A stretch of DNA of 64,000 nucleotides from Terrabacter sp. MAHUQ-38 (GTDB lineage: Bacteria > Actinomycetota > Actinomycetes > Actinomycetales > Dermatophilaceae), in assembly GCF_014518425.1 (NCBI RefSeq), contig NZ_JACVCU010000004.1, positions 558,001 through 622,000 of the forward strand, read 5' to 3'. Under the pieces are notes generated by a model. It saw nothing but the letters and a program-made list of their open reading frames with translations, searched no databases and had not been told where the DNA came from. The translations under genes were made by a program, and so were the position numbers. Shown here piece after piece: positions 54,054 to 63,581 of the stretch; positions within the stretch are counted from its first letter, which is position 1, and every line of letters begins with the position of its first letter.

Positions 54054-55421
54054 ATGATGTCCTCCCTCGACCTGCGCGGACGCACGCTCGACGTGCGGTT
54101 CCTGCGCCGGGCCCTGCCCCGAGCCGAGTTCGACGTCACGGCCGCCCTCGAGCAGGTGCGGCCGCTCTGCGAGGACGTCGAGCATCGGGGAGCAGCGGCG
54201 CTGCGCGACCTCGGTGAGCGGTTCGACGGCGTCCGCCCGGCGCACCTGCGGGTGCCCAGGGCGGTGCTCCGGGCCGCGCTCGACCGCCTCGACCCCGACC
54301 TGCGGGCGGCGCTCGAGGAGTCCATCCGCCGTGCCCGCATGGTGCACGCCGACCAGCGCCGCACCGACACGACGACCCACGTCGTGCCCGGGGGGACCGT
54401 GACCGAGCGCTGGGTGCCCGTCGACCGCGTCGGTCTCTACGTGCCCGGTGGCCTCGCCGTCTACCCGAGCAGCGTCATCATGAACGTCGTGCCGGCCCAG
54501 CTGGCCGAGGTGGGCTCGCTCGCCGTCGCGTCCCCGCCGCAGCGCGAGAACGTCGGCGAGTTCGCCGGCTACCCCAACCCGACGATCCTTGCCGCCTGCG
54601 AGCTGCTCGGCATCGACGAGGTGTACGCCGTCGGCGGCGCCCAGGCGGTCGCGATGTTCGCGCACGGCTTCGTCGACGACGACCCCCAGTGGGCCGAGGT
54701 CGACGGCCGGCAGGTCGTCTGCGACCCCGTCTCGCTCGTCACCGGCCCGGGCAACATCTGGGTCGTCGCGGCCAAGCGGCTGCTCAAGGGCCTCATCGGC
54801 ATCGACGCCGAGGCCGGCCCGACCGAGATCGCGATCCTCGCCGACGACTCCGCCGACCCCGACCACGTCGCCGCCGACCTCGTCAGCCAGGCCGAGCACG
54901 ACCCCCTGGCGGCGTCGGTGCTCGTCACCGACAGTGAGGAGCTCGCCGAGGCGACCCAGCGCGCACTCGGGCGACGCGTGCCCGCAACCAAGCACTCCGA
55001 GCGCGTCACCGAGGCGCTCGAGGGCACCCAGTCCCGCATCGTGCTCGTCGACGACGTCGACGCGGGCCTCGAGGTCGTCAACGCGTATGCCGCCGAGCAC
55101 CTCGAGATCCAGACGCGCGACGCCGCCGACGTCGCCGCCCGGGTGCGCAACGCCGGCGCCGTGTTCGTCGGCCCGCACAGCCCGGTCAGCCTCGGCGACT
55201 ATGCGGCGGGCTCCAACCACGTGCTGCCCACGGCCGGTTGTGCCTGTCACTCGAGCGGCCTTTCGGTGCAGTCCTTCCTGCGCGGCATCCACGTCGTCGA
55301 CTACGACGAGGCGGCCCTGCGCGGCGTGGCCCGCCATGTCGTGATCCTCGCCCAGGCCGAGGACCTGCCGGCCCACGGCGAGGCGGTCACCGCCCGCTTC
55401 GGCGACGAGGTGCCGCGGTGA
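54054..55421 (+). CDS. hisD: Histidinol dehydrogenase HisD
   Basis: A 455-residue zinc-dependent enzyme that makes the last two oxidations to histidine. Family motifs include [22 protein letters not shown], the NAD-site-adjacent [52 protein letters not shown] and [13 protein letters not shown]. Two adjacent ATG codons (54054 and 54057) are possible starts. As the first gene of the his operon it is preceded only by a -10-like box. Its stop overlaps the hisC start (GTGA). Confidence 0.97.
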   Translation: MMSSLDLRGRTLDVRFLRRALPRAEFDVTAALEQVRPLCEDVEHRGAAALRDLGERFDGVRPAHLRVPRAVLRAALDRLDPDLRAALEESIRRARMVHADQRRTDTTTHVVPGGTVTERWVPVDRVGLYVPGGLAVYPSSVIMNVVPAQLAEVGSLAVASPPQRENVGEFAGYPNPTILAACELLGIDEVYAVGGAQAVAMFAHGFVDDDPQWAEVDGRQVVCDPVSLVTGPGNIWVVAAKRLLKGLIGIDAEAGPTEIAILADDSADPDHVAADLVSQAEHDPLAASVLVTDSEELAEATQRALGRRVPATKHSERVTEALEGTQSRIVLVDDVDAGLEVVNAYAAEHLEIQTRDAADVAARVRNAGAVFVGPHSPVSLGDYAAGSNHVLPTAGCACHSSGLSVQSFLRGIHVVDYDEAALRGVARHVVILAQAEDLPAHGEAVTARFGDEVPR

Positions 55422-56578
55422 CCGGCGTGGAGGGCGACGCCGTGTCCGCGTCGGCGAGGGACGAGGTGCAACGGCTGCTGCGCCCCGACCTGAGGGGCCG
55501 CACGCCCTACGGCGCCCCGCAGCTCGACGTCCCGGTTCGGCTCAACACCAACGAGAACTCCTACCCCGTGCCGCAGGTCGTCGTCGACGCCGTCGTCGCG
55601 GCACTCTCGGGGGAGGTGGCAGGTCTCAACCGGTACCCCGACCGCGAGTTCACCGACCTGCGCAAGGCACTGACGGCATACGTCGAGAAGCAGTCGGGGG
55701 TGTCGGTCACGCCTGAGCAGGTGTGGGCGGGCAACGGCTCCAACGAGGTGCTCTCGCAGATCGTCCAGGCCTTCGGCGGGCACGGCCGGGTCGCGCTGGG
55801 CTTCACGCCGAGCTACTCGATGCACCCCATCATCAGCGAGACGCACGGCACGACGTGGGTCGACGGGCTCCGCGACGGCGACACGTTCGAGCTGACCCCG
55901 GAGTCGGCGGTCGAGCAGGCCGAGGCGTGCGACCCGTCCATCGTCTTCCTGTGCTCGCCGAACAACCCGACCGGCACGGCCCTGCCGTTCGAGGTCATCG
56001 GGGCCGTGCTCGACGCCGCGCCCAACGCGATCGTCGTCGTCGACGAGGCCTACGCCGAGTTCGCCCGTCCCGGCACACGGTCCGCCCTGTCCCTCCTGGC
56101 CGGGCACCCCCGACTCGTCGTCACGCGCACGATGAGCAAGGCGTTCGCCTTCGCGGGCGGCCGGCTCGGCTACCTCGTCGCGGCACCCGAGCTCGTCGAC
56201 GCGCTGCGTCTCGTCCGGCTGCCCTACCACCTGAGCAGCCCGACGCAGACGATCGCGCGCGTCGCACTCGAGCACGCCGACGTCATGCTGGGCACCGTCG
56301 AGGTCATCAAGCACCAGCGCGACCGCATCGTCGAGCGGCTGGCCGAGCTCGGCGCACGCCCTGTGGCCAGCGACAGCAACTTCGTCCTCTTCGGCGGCCT
56401 GCGCGACGAGAAGGCCACGTGGCAGGCGCTGCTCGACGAGGGAGTCCTCGTGCGCGACATGGGCATCGCCCACCACCTGCGCGTCACGGCCGGCGACCCT
56501 GACGAGACGACCGCCTTCCTCACCGCCATGACCCGCCTCGCCCCCACCCACGTCGACCGGCAGGAGCCCGACGCATGA
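55418..56578 (+). CDS. hisC: Histidinol-phosphate aminotransferase HisC
   Basis: A 386-residue fold-type I aminotransferase. Key features: [43 protein letters not shown] and the PLP lysine in [20 protein letters not shown] 55418 overlaps the hisD stop; GTG 55442 is possible and would remove eight poorly conserved residues. It transaminates imidazole-acetol phosphate to histidinol phosphate. The stop overlaps hisB (ATGA). Confidence 0.96.
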   Translation: MTGVEGDAVSASARDEVQRLLRPDLRGRTPYGAPQLDVPVRLNTNENSYPVPQVVVDAVVAALSGEVAGLNRYPDREFTDLRKALTAYVEKQSGVSVTPEQVWAGNGSNEVLSQIVQAFGGHGRVALGFTPSYSMHPIISETHGTTWVDGLRDGDTFELTPESAVEQAEACDPSIVFLCSPNNPTGTALPFEVIGAVLDAAPNAIVVVDEAYAEFARPGTRSALSLLAGHPRLVVTRTMSKAFAFAGGRLGYLVAAPELVDALRLVRLPYHLSSPTQTIARVALEHADVMLGTVEVIKHQRDRIVERLAELGARPVASDSNFVLFGGLRDEKATWQALLDEGVLVRDMGIAHHLRVTAGDPDETTAFLTAMTRLAPTHVDRQEPDA

Positions 56579-57183
56579 GCCCCAGCAGCCGCACCGCGAA
56601 GATCACCCGCGCGACCTCCGAGTCGTCCGTCGAGCTCTGGCTCGACCTCGACGGCACCGGCACGTCCGACGTGTCCACGGGTGTGCCCTTCTACGACCAC
56701 ATGCTCCACTCGCTGAGCAAGCACTCGCTCATCGACCTCACCGTCAAGGCGACCGGTGACATCGACGTCGACGTGCACCACACCGTCGAGGACACCGCGA
56801 TCGTCCTGGGCCAGGCTCTGCGCGAGGCGCTCGGCGACAAGTCCGGGATCTCCCGCTTCGGCGACGCCACCGTGCCGCTCGACGAGGCGCTGTGCCACGC
56901 CGTCGTCGACGTCGCCGGCCGCCCGTACGTCGTGCACGAGGGGGAGCCCGAGGGGCAGCAGTACGCGCTCATCGGCGGCCACTTCACGGGGTCGATGACC
57001 CGCCACGTCCTCGAGTCGTTCGCCTACAACGCGGGCCTGTGCCTCCACGTGCGGGTCCTCGCCGGTCGCGACCCCCACCACATCGTGGAGGCGCAGTTCA
57101 AGGCCGTCGCCCGCGCGCTGCGTGCCGCCATCGCGCCCGACCCGCGCGTCGTCGGCATCCCCAGCGCCAAGGGAGCCCTCTGA
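56575..57183 (+). CDS. hisB: Imidazoleglycerol-phosphate dehydratase HisB
   Basis: A 202-residue monofunctional dehydratase. The Mn-binding histidine motifs are present: [30 protein letters not shown] and the later [17 protein letters not shown]. No histidinol-phosphatase domain is fused, as expected outside enterobacteria. ATG 56575 overlaps the hisC stop; hisH follows after 16 bp. Confidence 0.97.
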   Translation: MSPSSRTAKITRATSESSVELWLDLDGTGTSDVSTGVPFYDHMLHSLSKHSLIDLTVKATGDIDVDVHHTVEDTAIVLGQALREALGDKSGISRFGDATVPLDEALCHAVVDVAGRPYVVHEGEPEGQQYALIGGHFTGSMTRHVLESFAYNAGLCLHVRVLAGRDPHHIVEAQFKAVARALRAAIAPDPRVVGIPSAKGAL

Positions 57184-57199
57184 CGATGGAGGCGCCTCG

Positions 57200-57838
57200 A
57201 TGAGTGCCGACGTCGTCGTCCTCGACTACGGCAGCGGCAACGTACGGTCCGCCGTACGGGCCCTCGAGCGCGTCGGTGCGAGCGTGACCCTGACGGCCGA
57301 CCCGGTGCGGGCGCTCGAGTGCGACGGGCTCTTCGTGCCCGGCGTCGGCAACTTCCACGCGTGCATGGCCGGTCTCGCGGCCGCCCACGGGCCGCGCATC
57401 ATCGACCGCCGGCTGAGCGGTGGGCGTGCCGTGCTCGGTGTGTGCGTCGGCATGCAGGTGCTCTTCGACGGGTCGACCGAGCCGTCCGGCAGCCCGCGGG
57501 AGGGACTCGGGGAGTGGCCCGGCACCGTCGAGCGGCTACCCGCCGACATCGTGCCGCACATGGGCTGGTCGGAGGTCGAGGTGGCGGACGGGTCGAGACT
57601 CTTCGCTGGCGTCGAGCAGGAGCGGTTCTACTTCGTCCACTCGTATGCCGTGCAGCAGTGGACGCTCGAGGCCACCGGTGCGTTCGAGCGGGTCGCGCCG
57701 CGGGTGACGTGGGCGCGGCATGGTGCGAAGTTCGTCGCCGCGATCGAGAATGGCCCCCTGAGCGCGACGCAGTTCCACCCCGAGAAGTCCGGCGACGCCG
57801 GAGCGCACCTGCTCGAGAACTGGGTCCGCAGCCTGTGA
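57200..57838 (+). CDS. hisH: Imidazole glycerol phosphate synthase glutaminase subunit HisH
   Basis: A 212-residue class I glutamine amidotransferase. The nucleophile Cys is in [16 protein letters not shown], the His-Glu pair in [13 protein letters not shown], and the start [18 protein letters not shown] is typical. It supplies ammonia to HisF, which is not within this window. ATG 57200 follows GGAGGCGCCTCG, with the GGAGG close to optimal distance. Confidence 0.97.
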   Translation: MSADVVVLDYGSGNVRSAVRALERVGASVTLTADPVRALECDGLFVPGVGNFHACMAGLAAAHGPRIIDRRLSGGRAVLGVCVGMQVLFDGSTEPSGSPREGLGEWPGTVERLPADIVPHMGWSEVEVADGSRLFAGVEQERFYFVHSYAVQQWTLEATGAFERVAPRVTWARHGAKFVAAIENGPLSATQFHPEKSGDAGAHLLENWVRSL

Positions 57839-57891
57839 CCGCGCCGAGCGGCCCTGCCTGACGGGGTGCTCGGCCTCGACGAGGAGGGGCC

Positions 57892-58284
57892 GTGGCGACG
57901 AGGAAGACGACGAGCCGCACGAGCTCGAAGCGGGGCGGCGCGGCGGCTCGGACGGGCCGCAGGTCGAGCAGGACGACCCGGGCCACCGGTTCCTCGACGG
58001 CACGCCGCGCCCCGACCGGCCGGCTATACCCGCGCCGCCGGCGCAGCAGGCCCGGTCTGCCGACCACGGTCGGCACGGCCCTGGGCACGCTCGTCGTGAC
58101 GACGCTGCTCGACCTGTCGTGGCCGGTGCGCCTCGGGCTCATCGCCCTCGTGGTCGTCGTCGGCCTCGCCTACGTGCTGTGGCGCCATGGAGCCGAGATC
58201 AGAGCGGCCGCTGAGGGTCCCGAAGCACAGCCCGATCGCGGCGCGGATGGAGCACCGGCGGCGGAGCCTCCCGAACAGAACTGA
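57892..58284 (+). CDS. Small membrane protein with basic N-terminus, unknown function
   Basis: A 130-residue protein beginning with GTG 57892 (GAGGAGGGGCC upstream). Residues 1-55 are Arg/Ser/Thr/Ala-rich and strongly basic. Two hydrophobic helices follow (~58-75, PTTVGTALGTLVVTTLL, and ~80-98, RLGLIALVVVVGLAYVLW), and the tail is acidic. I do not recognise a family; hypothetical membrane proteins between hisH and hisA are common in related actinobacteria. The gene is in line with the his operon, and the start of the repeat cluster overlaps its stop codon. Confidence 0.65.
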   Translation: MATRKTTSRTSSKRGGAAARTGRRSSRTTRATGSSTARRAPTGRLYPRRRRSRPGLPTTVGTALGTLVVTTLLDLSWPVRLGLIALVVVVGLAYVLWRHGAEIRAAAEGPEAQPDRGADGAPAAEPPEQN

Positions 58285-58422
58285 CCACTCGAGATGCGAA
58301 CCCCTCGAGTGGTCACTCCCGTACGCACATCCCCCGTCGAGTGGTCACTCCCGTACGCACATCCCCCGTCGACTGGTCACTCCCGTGCGGGGCTCGGCGA
58401 TATACCGAACCGACCACTCGAG
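58282..58422. repeat. Repeat cluster: 32-bp tandem units and inverted 10-bp motif
   Basis: The 293-bp gap between the small membrane protein gene and hisA holds 2.6 tandem copies of a 32-bp unit (58306-58337, 58338-58369, 58370-~58388). Each unit begins with a copy of TCGAGTGGTC (58305, 58337 and the variant TCGACTGGTC at 58369). The same motif occurs inverted as GACCACTCGA at 58283 and 58412. The copies at 58282-58293 and 58304-58315 form a 12-bp perfect inverted repeat. The rest of the gap (58423-58577) ends with the hisA ribosome binding site GAAGGAG. Confidence 0.85.
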
Positions 58423-58577
58423 CTGGGATCTTGGGAAGTGAGCGCTCTGGCAAGCCACGTCGGGCACGATGACCCGATGGCCGTTCACCGACCACACACC
58501 GGGCGGTCCCTCGGGCCGGGCAGGCGCGCGGCATACTCGGGACGTCCACCAACGACCTCCGAAGGAGTGCCTGACCC

Positions 58578-59321
58578 ATGACCGACCAGCCCCGCCTCGA
58601 GCTGCTCCCCGCGGTCGACATCGCCGACGGGCAGGCGGTCCAGCTCGTCCAGGGCGTTGCCGGCACCGGCGGCCAGTTCGGCGATCCGTGGGAGGCTGCG
58701 AAGGCCTGGCAGGACGCGGGCGCCGAGTGGATCCACCTCGTCGACCTCGACGCCGCGTTCGGGCGCGGCAGCAACCGCGAGCTCATCGCCTCGATCGTCG
58801 GCCGGCTGGACCTGCGGGTCGAGCTGTCGGGCGGCATCCGCGACACCGACTCGCTCGACGCCGCCCTCGCGACCGGCTGCCGCAGGGTCAACATCGGTAC
58901 GGCCGCCCTCGAGGACCCGGAATGGACGGCCTCGATCATCGCGACGCACGGCGACCGCGTCGCCATCGGCCTGGACGTGCGCGGCACGACGCTCGCGGCC
59001 CGCGGCTGGACGCGTGAAGGAGGCGACCTGTGGGAGACGCTTGAGCGCCTCGACCGTGAAGGTTGCGCGCGCTACGTCGTCACCGACGTCAACAAGGACG
59101 GCATGCTCCAGGGTCCCAACGTCCAGCTGCTGCGCGACGTGTGCGCGCGCACCGACCGGCCCGTCGTCGCCAGCGGCGGCGTGTCGACCCTCGAGGACAT
59201 CGCGGCGATCCGGGGCCTCGTCGGCGACGGCGTCGAGGGCGCCATCGTCGGATCGGCGCTCTACCGGGGCGCGTTCACGCTCCCCGAGGCACTCGACGTC
59301 GCGGGGCGCCCAGGCTCATGA
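58578..59321 (+). CDS. priA: Phosphoribosyl isomerase HisA/PriA
   Basis: A 247-residue TIM-barrel isomerase. The general acid/base aspartates lie in [16 protein letters not shown] and [14 protein letters not shown]; the phosphate loops are [11 protein letters not shown] and [11 protein letters not shown]. In actinobacteria this protein is usually the bifunctional PriA serving both histidine (HisA) and tryptophan (TrpF) synthesis; whether a separate trpF exists cannot be judged here. ATG 58578 has GAAGGAG upstream. The stop overlaps the SseB gene (ATGA). Confidence 0.95.
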   Translation: MTDQPRLELLPAVDIADGQAVQLVQGVAGTGGQFGDPWEAAKAWQDAGAEWIHLVDLDAAFGRGSNRELIASIVGRLDLRVELSGGIRDTDSLDAALATGCRRVNIGTAALEDPEWTASIIATHGDRVAIGLDVRGTTLAARGWTREGGDLWETLERLDREGCARYVVTDVNKDGMLQGPNVQLLRDVCARTDRPVVASGGVSTLEDIAAIRGLVGDGVEGAIVGSALYRGAFTLPEALDVAGRPGS

Positions 59322-60154
59322 GGACTCCCGCGCCCGGCCACGGGCCCGACCATGCGCACGATCCGGAGCACGCATCGGAGCACCGGCAGCACCGCGACGA
59401 GCAGGGGCGTCCGGCCGACTCGGCCGGGCAGGCCTGGGCGGGCAAGTCCATCCCGTCGCACGGGATGGCCGGCGACACGGGCGAGGCCGACCCGGCACTG
59501 CTCGATGCGCTGGCCCGCGCGCAGGCCGACCCGGGCGACGAGACCGAGCTGGCCCTGATGACCCAGGTCGCGGCCGCCCGTTGGCTCGTCCCGATCGTGG
59601 CGGTCGCCGCCGAGGTCGACCAGTCGGGACCTCACGCCGTCGACACCCGCAGCGACATGTCCGCCGTGACGCTGACGTCACCGGACGGCTCGCGGGCTCT
59701 TCCGATGTTCTCCTCGCTCGCAGCGCTCGCCGCGTGGGACCCCGACGCGAGGCCCGTGCCGGTCCGCGCGGCCGCCGCTGCACAGGCTGCGATCAGCGAG
59801 GAGTGCCACGTGCTCCTCGTCGACGTGGCCTCACCGCACGCCACCGTGCTGCGTCCGAGCATGCTCTGGGCGCTCGCCCAGGAGCGGGTCTGGGAGCCCA
59901 GCCACCTCGACGCGCACGTGACGACGGCCGTGCGCGCCGCCGTCGCGGCTGAGCCCGACGTGTCGGGTCACCGCGTCGAGGCCGGTGGGCCGGCAGGTGC
60001 GGGCGTCCTGCGTGTCGTCCTGACGCTCGAGCCCGGGCTCGACGCCGAGCGGGTCGGGGCCATCGCGACACGGATCGGGGAGCGGATCGCGACCGACGGC
60101 GAGACCCGTGCGAGGATCGATGCTCTGACCTTCGCGCTCGAAACGGCGCGCTGA
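59318..60154 (+). CDS. SseB family protein
   Basis: A 278-residue protein. The N-terminal ~55 residues are His/Asp/Gly-rich and variable. The SseB domain follows (~58-165) with [64 protein letters not shown] and the [18 protein letters not shown] block. The C-terminal ~90 residues resemble the SseB C-terminal domain. The family is widespread and its function unclear; a gene of this type next to hisA is a frequent actinobacterial arrangement. ATG 59318 overlaps the hisA stop. Confidence 0.85.
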   Translation: MRTPAPGHGPDHAHDPEHASEHRQHRDEQGRPADSAGQAWAGKSIPSHGMAGDTGEADPALLDALARAQADPGDETELALMTQVAAARWLVPIVAVAAEVDQSGPHAVDTRSDMSAVTLTSPDGSRALPMFSSLAALAAWDPDARPVPVRAAAAAQAAISEECHVLLVDVASPHATVLRPSMLWALAQERVWEPSHLDAHVTTAVRAAVAAEPDVSGHRVEAGGPAGAGVLRVVLTLEPGLDAERVGAIATRIGERIATDGETRARIDALTFALETAR

Positions 60155-60180
60155 GCACACCACCCGCGGAGGTGCCGATC

Positions 60181-61548
60181 GTGGACACCACACCCCAGGC
60201 GACGCGTGAGCGCGATCCCGCCGCGACCTCCGTCGTGCGCGAGGGCGACGACCCGTCGACTCAGGCCAACCGGCGCGCGGTGCCGAGTGGTCCGCTCGGG
60301 TTCATCGTCGACCCGGCCCTGGACGCCCAGCGCCGGAGGGACCTGCGGCGGATGCGCCTCGTCGCGACGGGGCTGCTCGTCTTCGCCGCCGTCGTCTACG
60401 TCCTGACGCGAGGCCACGACGACGGCATCCTCGGTTTCGTCAACGCCGGCGCGGAGGCCTCCATGGTCGGCGCCTGCGCCGACTGGTTCGCGGTGACGGC
60501 GCTGTTCCGGCACCCGCTCGGGCTGCCGATCCCGCACACGGCGCTCATCCCGCGAAAGAAGGAGATGATCGGTCGCAGCCTCGAGGAGTTCGTCAGCGAG
60601 AACTTCATGCGCGAGGACATCATCCGCGAACGCGTCCTCGACGCCGAGCCGACGCGACGCGCGGCCGAGTGGGCGCTCGCGCCCGGGCACGCCAAGCGGC
60701 TCGTCGACGAGGTCGCCACCGTCACCGTGCACGCCCTGCACCGCATCCCCGACGAAGACGTTCGGGCAGTCATCGAACAGGCCGTGCTGCCCCGCCTCGT
60801 CAAGGAACCGATCAGCTCGCTCGCCGGAGGCCTGCTCGACCAGGTGGTCCGCGACCAGGCGCACGTCGGCCTCGTCGACCTGAGCCTCGACGAGATGCGC
60901 GTGTGGCTCGTCGACAACCAGGCGCTCTTCGAGTCGCTCATCACCCAGCGGGCCCCCGCGTGGGTGCCCGACGCGATCAACGACATCGTCGCCCGCAAGG
61001 CGCACATCGAGGCGCTCAAGTGGCTCGCCGACATCCGCAACGACCCGCGACACGACGTGCGCCAGGCGCTCGACAAGCTCCTCGTCGACCTCGCCAACGA
61101 CCTCCAGCACGACCCCGTGACGCAGGCCAAGGCCGAGCGGCTCAAGGAACGTGTCCTCGCCCATCCGCAGGTCGCCGACACGGCGATGTCGCTGTGGGGG
61201 TCGCTGCGTGCCGTGGTCGTCGCGGCCCTCGAGGACGAGGACGGCCCGCTCCGTGCCCGGGGCGTCAAGGAGGTCACGGCCCTCGCCGAGCGGCTCCTCG
61301 CCGACGCGTCGCTGCGTGAACGTATCGACGCCCGCATCTGCGACGCGACGATCTACGCCATCGACCGCTACGGCACCGAGCTGACGCGCATCATCAGCGA
61401 CACGGTCGACCGCTGGGACGGCAAGGAGACGGCCGAGCGCGTCGAGCTGCAGGTCGGCCGCGACCTCCAGTTCATCCGGATCAACGGCACGCTCGTCGGC
61501 GGCCTCATCGGCATGCTCATCCACGCCGTCTCGCTGCTGTTTCCCTGA
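60181..61548 (+). CDS. DUF445 family membrane protein
   Basis: A 455-residue protein. GTG 60181 is preferred because GCGGAGG (60166-60172) is 8 bases upstream; GTG 60172 overlaps that site. One transmembrane helix near residue ~62 (LVATGLLVFAAVVYVLT) precedes the DUF445 signature SMVGACADWFAVTALFRHPLGLPIPHTALIPRKKEMIG. A long alpha-helical region follows, and a C-terminal hydrophobic hairpin (LVGGLIGMLIHAVSLLF) ends the protein. The family is membrane-bound with no known biochemical role. It converges with the GH15 gene, 79 bp apart. Confidence 0.9.
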   Translation: MDTTPQATRERDPAATSVVREGDDPSTQANRRAVPSGPLGFIVDPALDAQRRRDLRRMRLVATGLLVFAAVVYVLTRGHDDGILGFVNAGAEASMVGACADWFAVTALFRHPLGLPIPHTALIPRKKEMIGRSLEEFVSENFMREDIIRERVLDAEPTRRAAEWALAPGHAKRLVDEVATVTVHALHRIPDEDVRAVIEQAVLPRLVKEPISSLAGGLLDQVVRDQAHVGLVDLSLDEMRVWLVDNQALFESLITQRAPAWVPDAINDIVARKAHIEALKWLADIRNDPRHDVRQALDKLLVDLANDLQHDPVTQAKAERLKERVLAHPQVADTAMSLWGSLRAVVVAALEDEDGPLRARGVKEVTALAERLLADASLRERIDARICDATIYAIDRYGTELTRIISDTVDRWDGKETAERVELQVGRDLQFIRINGTLVGGLIGMLIHAVSLLFP

Positions 61549-61627
61549 GGCCGCTCTCCGGCGGGGTCGCCCCAGCGCTGAGTCGGGCTGCTGGTCCGCC
61601 ACGCCGGCGCAGGACGGCGTTGCCCTG

Positions 61628-63463
61628 TCAGGCGGCGCCTTCCGCGACCTCGAGCCGGGACTCGAGGGTCGGGTACCTCGCGTCACTGAGGAGCACCGCG
61701 GTGGTCACGACACCGGCGTGGCTGAACGCCTGGGGCGTGTTGCCCAGGTGCCGACCACTCGTCGGGTCGTACTCCTCGCTCAGCAGGCCGACATCGTTGC
61801 GCAGCGACAGCAGTCGCTCGAACAGCGCCGTCGCCTCGCCGGTCCGGCCGATGCCGTGCAGGGCGTCGGCGAGCCAGAACGAGCAGGCGACGAAGACCCC
61901 TTCTTCGCCGTGGATGCCGTCGACGTTGGCGCCGTCGCCGCGCACTGCGTATCGGCGCACCAGCCCGTCGTCGGTGAGGTCCCGCTCGATCGCCTCGACG
62001 GTGGCGACCATGCGCGCGTCCGACCAGGGCAGGAAGCCGTACCGGGGGAGCAGCAGCGCCGAGGCGTCCAAGCGGGCCGACCCGTACGACTGGGTGAACG
62101 ACCGTCGGGACCGGCTGTACCCCCGTCTGACGACCTCGTTGCGAATGGTGTCGCGCAACGCTCGGAGCCGCTCGAGCCGGCCCGCGGACGAGTCGGCGCG
62201 CCCGTCCTCGATGGCGCGGACGACGCGGTCGACGCCGACCCAGGCCATCACCTTGGAGTGCACGAAGTGTCGGCGCGGGCCCCGGACCTCCCAGAGGCCG
62301 CAGTCCGGATCGGCCCAGGTCCGCTCGATGGTGTCGAGCAGTGCTTCGTGCAGCGCCGCGTCGGCATGGACGCCGTCGGCGTCTCCACCAGCGGCGGCGG
62401 TAGCGCCCAGTGCGTCGAGGACCTCGCCCCACACGTCGTTCTGCTGCTGGGTGGCCGCCTCGTTGCCGATGCGCACTGGCGTCGAGCCGGCGTAGCCGGA
62501 CAGCCACTCCAGGGTCTGCTCGGGCAGGCGGCGAGCACCGTCGATGCCGTACATGACCTGGATCCGTTCGGGGTCTGCCGCGACGGTGCGCAGCAGCCAC
62601 TCGCGCCAGGCCTGTGCTTCGTCCAGGTACCCGGTGGCGAGGAACGCCTGGACGGTGAAGGTGGCGTCGCGCAGCCAGCTGTACCGGTAGTCCCAGTTCC
62701 GCAGGCCCCCGAGCTGCTCCGGCAACGACGTGGTGGCGGCGGCGAGGATCCCGCCGCCAGGGGCGTGGGTGAGGGCCTTGAGGGTGATGAGCGAACGCGT
62801 GACCGCCTCCGCCCACGGGCCGGTGTACGTGGACCGGCTCACCCAGTCCTCCCAGAAGGTCTGAGTGGCTGCGAGGGCAGCGTCGGCGTCGGCCTCCGGA
62901 GCACCGGTCCGTGTCGAGGAGGTGTGCGTCAGGACGAAGGAGACCCGTTGCCCGGCGCCGATGGTGAAGTCAGTGACCCAGCCGCCGGCCACCTGCTCGA
63001 CGGGCGCCGTGGTGTGCAGCCAGAGCATGTCCGGACCTGCCACGGCCACCGCGTGCCCGGTTGTGGTGCGCAGCACCGGGGTGATGCTGCCGTAGTCCAT
63101 CCGCGGCGTCAGGGTCATGTGCATCGGAACCTCGCCGACCACTCCCTCGACCACGCGGGTCACCTGCGCTTCGCAGGCTGTGGGGGATATGAGATCGATG
63201 ACGCGGCACCTGCCCTCGGCGGTGACCCACTCGGTCTCCAGGGCGAGGGTGTCCGCGCGGTACCGCCGGTGGGTGCAGCGGTCCCGGCCCGCGGGTGCGA
63301 TGACCCAGGACCCGTTCGTCTCGTCACCGAGCAGGTTGGCGAAGACCGCGGGTGAGTCGAATCGGGGCAGGCTGAGCCAGTCGATGGACCCGTCGGCGCC
63401 GACGAGTGCGGCGGTGCGCAGGTCACCGATGAGGGCGTAGTCCTCGATCTGTTGGGTGGTCAT
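61628..63463 (-). CDS. GH15-family glucoamylase/trehalase-like glycosidase
   Basis: A 611-residue cytoplasmic glycosidase. The bacterial GH15 N-terminal beta-domain starts IEDYALIGDLRTAALVGADGSIDWLSLPRFDSPAVFANLLG. The (alpha/alpha)6 barrel follows, with GGLRNWDYRYSWLRDATF, the proposed acid in DPDCGLWEVRG and base in LLSEEYDPTSG. ATG 63463 is chosen over the adjacent ATG 63466 because CGGGAG is better spaced. Characterised actinobacterial relatives include alpha,alpha-trehalases, so trehalose or a maltooligosaccharide is the likely substrate; sequence does not distinguish them. Confidence 0.9.
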   Translation of the reverse strand: MTTQQIEDYALIGDLRTAALVGADGSIDWLSLPRFDSPAVFANLLGDETNGSWVIAPAGRDRCTHRRYRADTLALETEWVTAEGRCRVIDLISPTACEAQVTRVVEGVVGEVPMHMTLTPRMDYGSITPVLRTTTGHAVAVAGPDMLWLHTTAPVEQVAGGWVTDFTIGAGQRVSFVLTHTSSTRTGAPEADADAALAATQTFWEDWVSRSTYTGPWAEAVTRSLITLKALTHAPGGGILAAATTSLPEQLGGLRNWDYRYSWLRDATFTVQAFLATGYLDEAQAWREWLLRTVAADPERIQVMYGIDGARRLPEQTLEWLSGYAGSTPVRIGNEAATQQQNDVWGEVLDALGATAAAGGDADGVHADAALHEALLDTIERTWADPDCGLWEVRGPRRHFVHSKVMAWVGVDRVVRAIEDGRADSSAGRLERLRALRDTIRNEVVRRGYSRSRRSFTQSYGSARLDASALLLPRYGFLPWSDARMVATVEAIERDLTDDGLVRRYAVRGDGANVDGIHGEEGVFVACSFWLADALHGIGRTGEATALFERLLSLRNDVGLLSEEYDPTSGRHLGNTPQAFSHAGVVTTAVLLSDARYPTLESRLEVAEGAA

Positions 63464-63581
63464 CATGGGCTCCCGGGCGGTTCGGGAAGGCGTCGTTGCC
63501 TCTTCACACGATTGGAGCCCGTGGCCGACGGTGCAGGAGTCCCATCTTGAGACGGCTGCGGATCCGTCGCCACCCTGCCGC

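Noticed and set aside
58306-58388. Possible CRISPR array
   Set aside because: The 32-bp units are directly adjacent with no variable spacers, there are fewer than three copies, and no cas gene is present.
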